NCBI GenBank assembly: GCA_964642855.1 | Contig: CAZXSK010000033.1 | Location: 1-44,100 of the forward strand | Length of the DNA: 44,100 bases | DNA from: CAZXSK01 sp964642855 | GTDB lineage: Bacteria > Planctomycetota > Phycisphaerae > SM23-33 | Direction: 5' to 3' | Shown: positions 42,789-44,100 of the stretch, one piece after another | How the letters are laid out: every line of letters starts with the position of its first letter | Position numbering within the stretch: the stretch's first letter is position 1 | The notes under the pieces: model-generated | What the model was told of the DNA's origin: nothing | Seen by the model: only the letters and a program-made list of their open reading frames with translations | Databases searched by the model: none | Made by a program: the position numbers and the translations under genes

Positions 42789-44100
42789 CGAGTGCGTCGC
42801 TCCTTTCCTGCTGCAGCCAGCCGGCCAGTTCGGCCATCTGGGGAGAGAGGATGTCCAGCAACTCCCGGGCGCGGGACAGGTCGCCGCCGCGGGTGGCGAA
42901 TTCGATATCCCGGGCTGTTCCCGCCACCGGCCCGGCTTCGATCGCCAGCGCGGCGCCTTTCAACGAGTGGGCGGTGCGGATGGCGTGTTCGGCGTCGCCG
43001 GCGTCGAGGGCGCCTGCCAGCTCCTCTGGCAGGGCCGTGGAGTGTTCCAGGAAGCACGCAACGATCTCGCCCCACGCCTGCAGGTCGCCCTCCACGCGGG
43101 TCAGGGCCTTGTCGCGGTCTGCCGGCGGATCGGCGGGGGTTTCCTGCGCCTCGGTCGGCGTTCGGTCGGGAGTCTCCTCGGGCGGGGCGTGGTGGGCCTG
43201 GACCGGCGGAGCGGCGCGTCTTTGCGGCTTGGGTTCGGCCGGCGAGGTGGGTTCCGCCTGGTCCGCCTGCCGCGTCTGGGTCTCGTTCTGTTGCTCCGCA
43301 TCTGGCGCCAGGCCGAGCACGTTGCGGATTTCGCCGATCAGCGAGGCCCGCGAGATCGGCTTGGGCAGGTAGCCGTCCATCCCCGCCCGAAGGCAGCGGT
43401 CGTCGTCGCCTTTGACGGCGTGGGCGGTGACCGCCAGGATCGGCGTGTGCTTCCCGAAAGGCTTCTCCTGCCTGCGGATCTCCGCGGTGGCCTCAAAGCC
43501 GTCCATGCCGGGCATGTGCAGGTCCATCAGGACCACGTCGAACGTCTGTTCGCAAGCCGCGTCGACCGCCTGCAGGCCGTCCTCGGCCAGCCGGACGGAG
43601 CAGCCGGCGTCCTCCAGCATGCGGATGGCGAGCTTCTGGTTGATCGGGCGATCCTCAACCAGCAGCACCCGCAGGGCCGGAAGCGCCGGGCCCGGCGAGG
43701 CAGGCTCTCGATTCGCCGGAATGACGCACTCAGCCGGCAGGCTGAAATGGGCACTGAACTGGAACAGCGACCCGCTGCCCTCTTCGCTGGTCAGCGAGAT
43801 CTGGCCTTCCATCAACTGCACGAGCTCGGCTGCAATGGACAGCCCCAACCCCGTGCCCCCGAAGCGTCTGGCGATGGAGTTGTCCGCCTGTTCGAAGGCC
43901 TCGAAGACGGCTGCCTGCTTCTCCGGCGGAATGCCGATGCCCGTGTCCCGTACCTGCACCAGGACATAGACGTCGTCGTCGATGATCGACAGCAGGTCCA
44001 GGCGCACCGACACGTCACCGCGCTCGGTGAACTTCAGGGCGTTGCTCACCAGGTTCGTCAGCACCTGGCGCAGACGCGTGGCGTCGCCCAGGACCGTGCG
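42766..44100 (-). CDS. Hybrid histidine kinase with REC and HPt domains (5' end outside window)
   Basis: C-terminal 444 residues of a BarA/ArcB-like phosphorelay kinase; the frame is open to the window edge. Visible order: the N-box VLTNLVSNALKF, G1 DTGIGIPPEKQ, F-box VFEAFEQAD, G2 GTGLGLSIA of the ATPase domain; a REC domain (LVEDRPINQ, phosphoacceptor in VVLMDLHMPGMDG, ILAVTAHA, LPKPI); a long Pro/Gln/Thr-rich linker; and an HPt domain with the phosphoacceptor in TAHSLKGAAL. Any sensor and the H-box lie outside. It is the first visible gene of a three-gene overlapping cluster, so His-Asp-His transfer to the following REC-PAS protein is the likely route. Confidence 0.93.
   Translation of the reverse strand, partial: RTVLGDATRLRQVLTNLVSNALKFTERGDVSVRLDLLSIIDDDVYVLVQVRDTGIGIPPEKQAAVFEAFEQADNSIARRFGGTGLGLSIAAELVQLMEGQISLTSEEGSGSLFQFSAHFSLPAECVIPANREPASPGPALPALRVLLVEDRPINQKLAIRMLEDAGCSVRLAEDGLQAVDAACEQTFDVVLMDLHMPGMDGFEATAEIRRQEKPFGKHTPILAVTAHAVKGDDDRCLRAGMDGYLPKPISRASLIGEIRNVLGLAPDAEQQNETQTRQADQAEPTSPAEPKPQRRAAPPVQAHHAPPEETPDRTPTEAQETPADPPADRDKALTRVEGDLQAWGEIVACFLEHSTALPEELAGALDAGDAEHAIRTAHSLKGAALAIEAGPVAGTARDIEFATRGGDLSRARELLDILSPQMAELAGWLQQERSDALDASPACR

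Overview
This is 44.1 kb of high-GC DNA from a diderm bacterium. Planctomycetota (Phycisphaerae-like) is my best guess. It rests on a type II secretion (T2SS) locus with a PilM-like L protein, a Kdo transferase (an LPS-type outer membrane), very large multidomain proteins and the codon style. No rRNA or phylogenetic marker confirms it. Three runs of exactly 100 N (12149-12248, 27330-27429, 38383-38482) are assembly gaps of unknown true size. No tRNA, rRNA, CRISPR array, insertion sequence or prophage was seen.

Region 1 (1-24664, + strand) is a nearly complete T2SS operon: gspE (5' end outside the window), gspF, gspG, gspH, gspI, gspJ, gspK, a gspL-like gene, a gspM-like gene that also carries a GspC/PilP-like C-terminus, gspD, and a small lipoprotein gene. 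Most junctions from I onward are stop/start overlaps. The outstanding feature is gspD. After a signal peptide and an N0 domain, the protein carries about 54 tandem secretin N-type domains (the usual number is three) before a normal secretin barrel, about 5067 residues in all. The repeats have layered duplication history. In most of the first 38, the loop in the middle of the domain is rich in Arg, Ser and Gly; in the last 15 it is not.

Region 2 (24695-30880, - strand) holds proB, waaA, the 3' end of a probable MazG-like gene cut by a gap, a secreted TPR protein with an embedded HEXXH metallopeptidase-like domain, and a 2[4Fe-4S] ferredoxin with its own terminator. Region 3 (31071-33816) holds a ThiF/MoeB-type adenylyltransferase and a PHP-domain phosphoesterase on +, then lexA on -, preceded by an unknown ORF and a strong promoter overlapped by a perfect inverted repeat that could be the SOS operator.

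Region 4 (34569-44100) holds a large methyl-accepting chemotaxis protein with a duplicated sensory module (+), then on - feoA-feoB for ferrous iron uptake, and a phosphorelay cluster: a hybrid kinase with REC and HPt domains (truncated by the window edge), a REC-PAS protein and a soluble histidine kinase, overlapping one another by about 20 bases.

Reading the parts together: the E ATPase, F platform and L/M(C) inner-membrane proteins would assemble the G/H/I/J/K pseudopilus and drive cargo into the giant secretin. If its N domains stack as rings the way they do in known secretins, the conduit would be far longer than a normal periplasm is wide. That makes this the candidate new system in the window.
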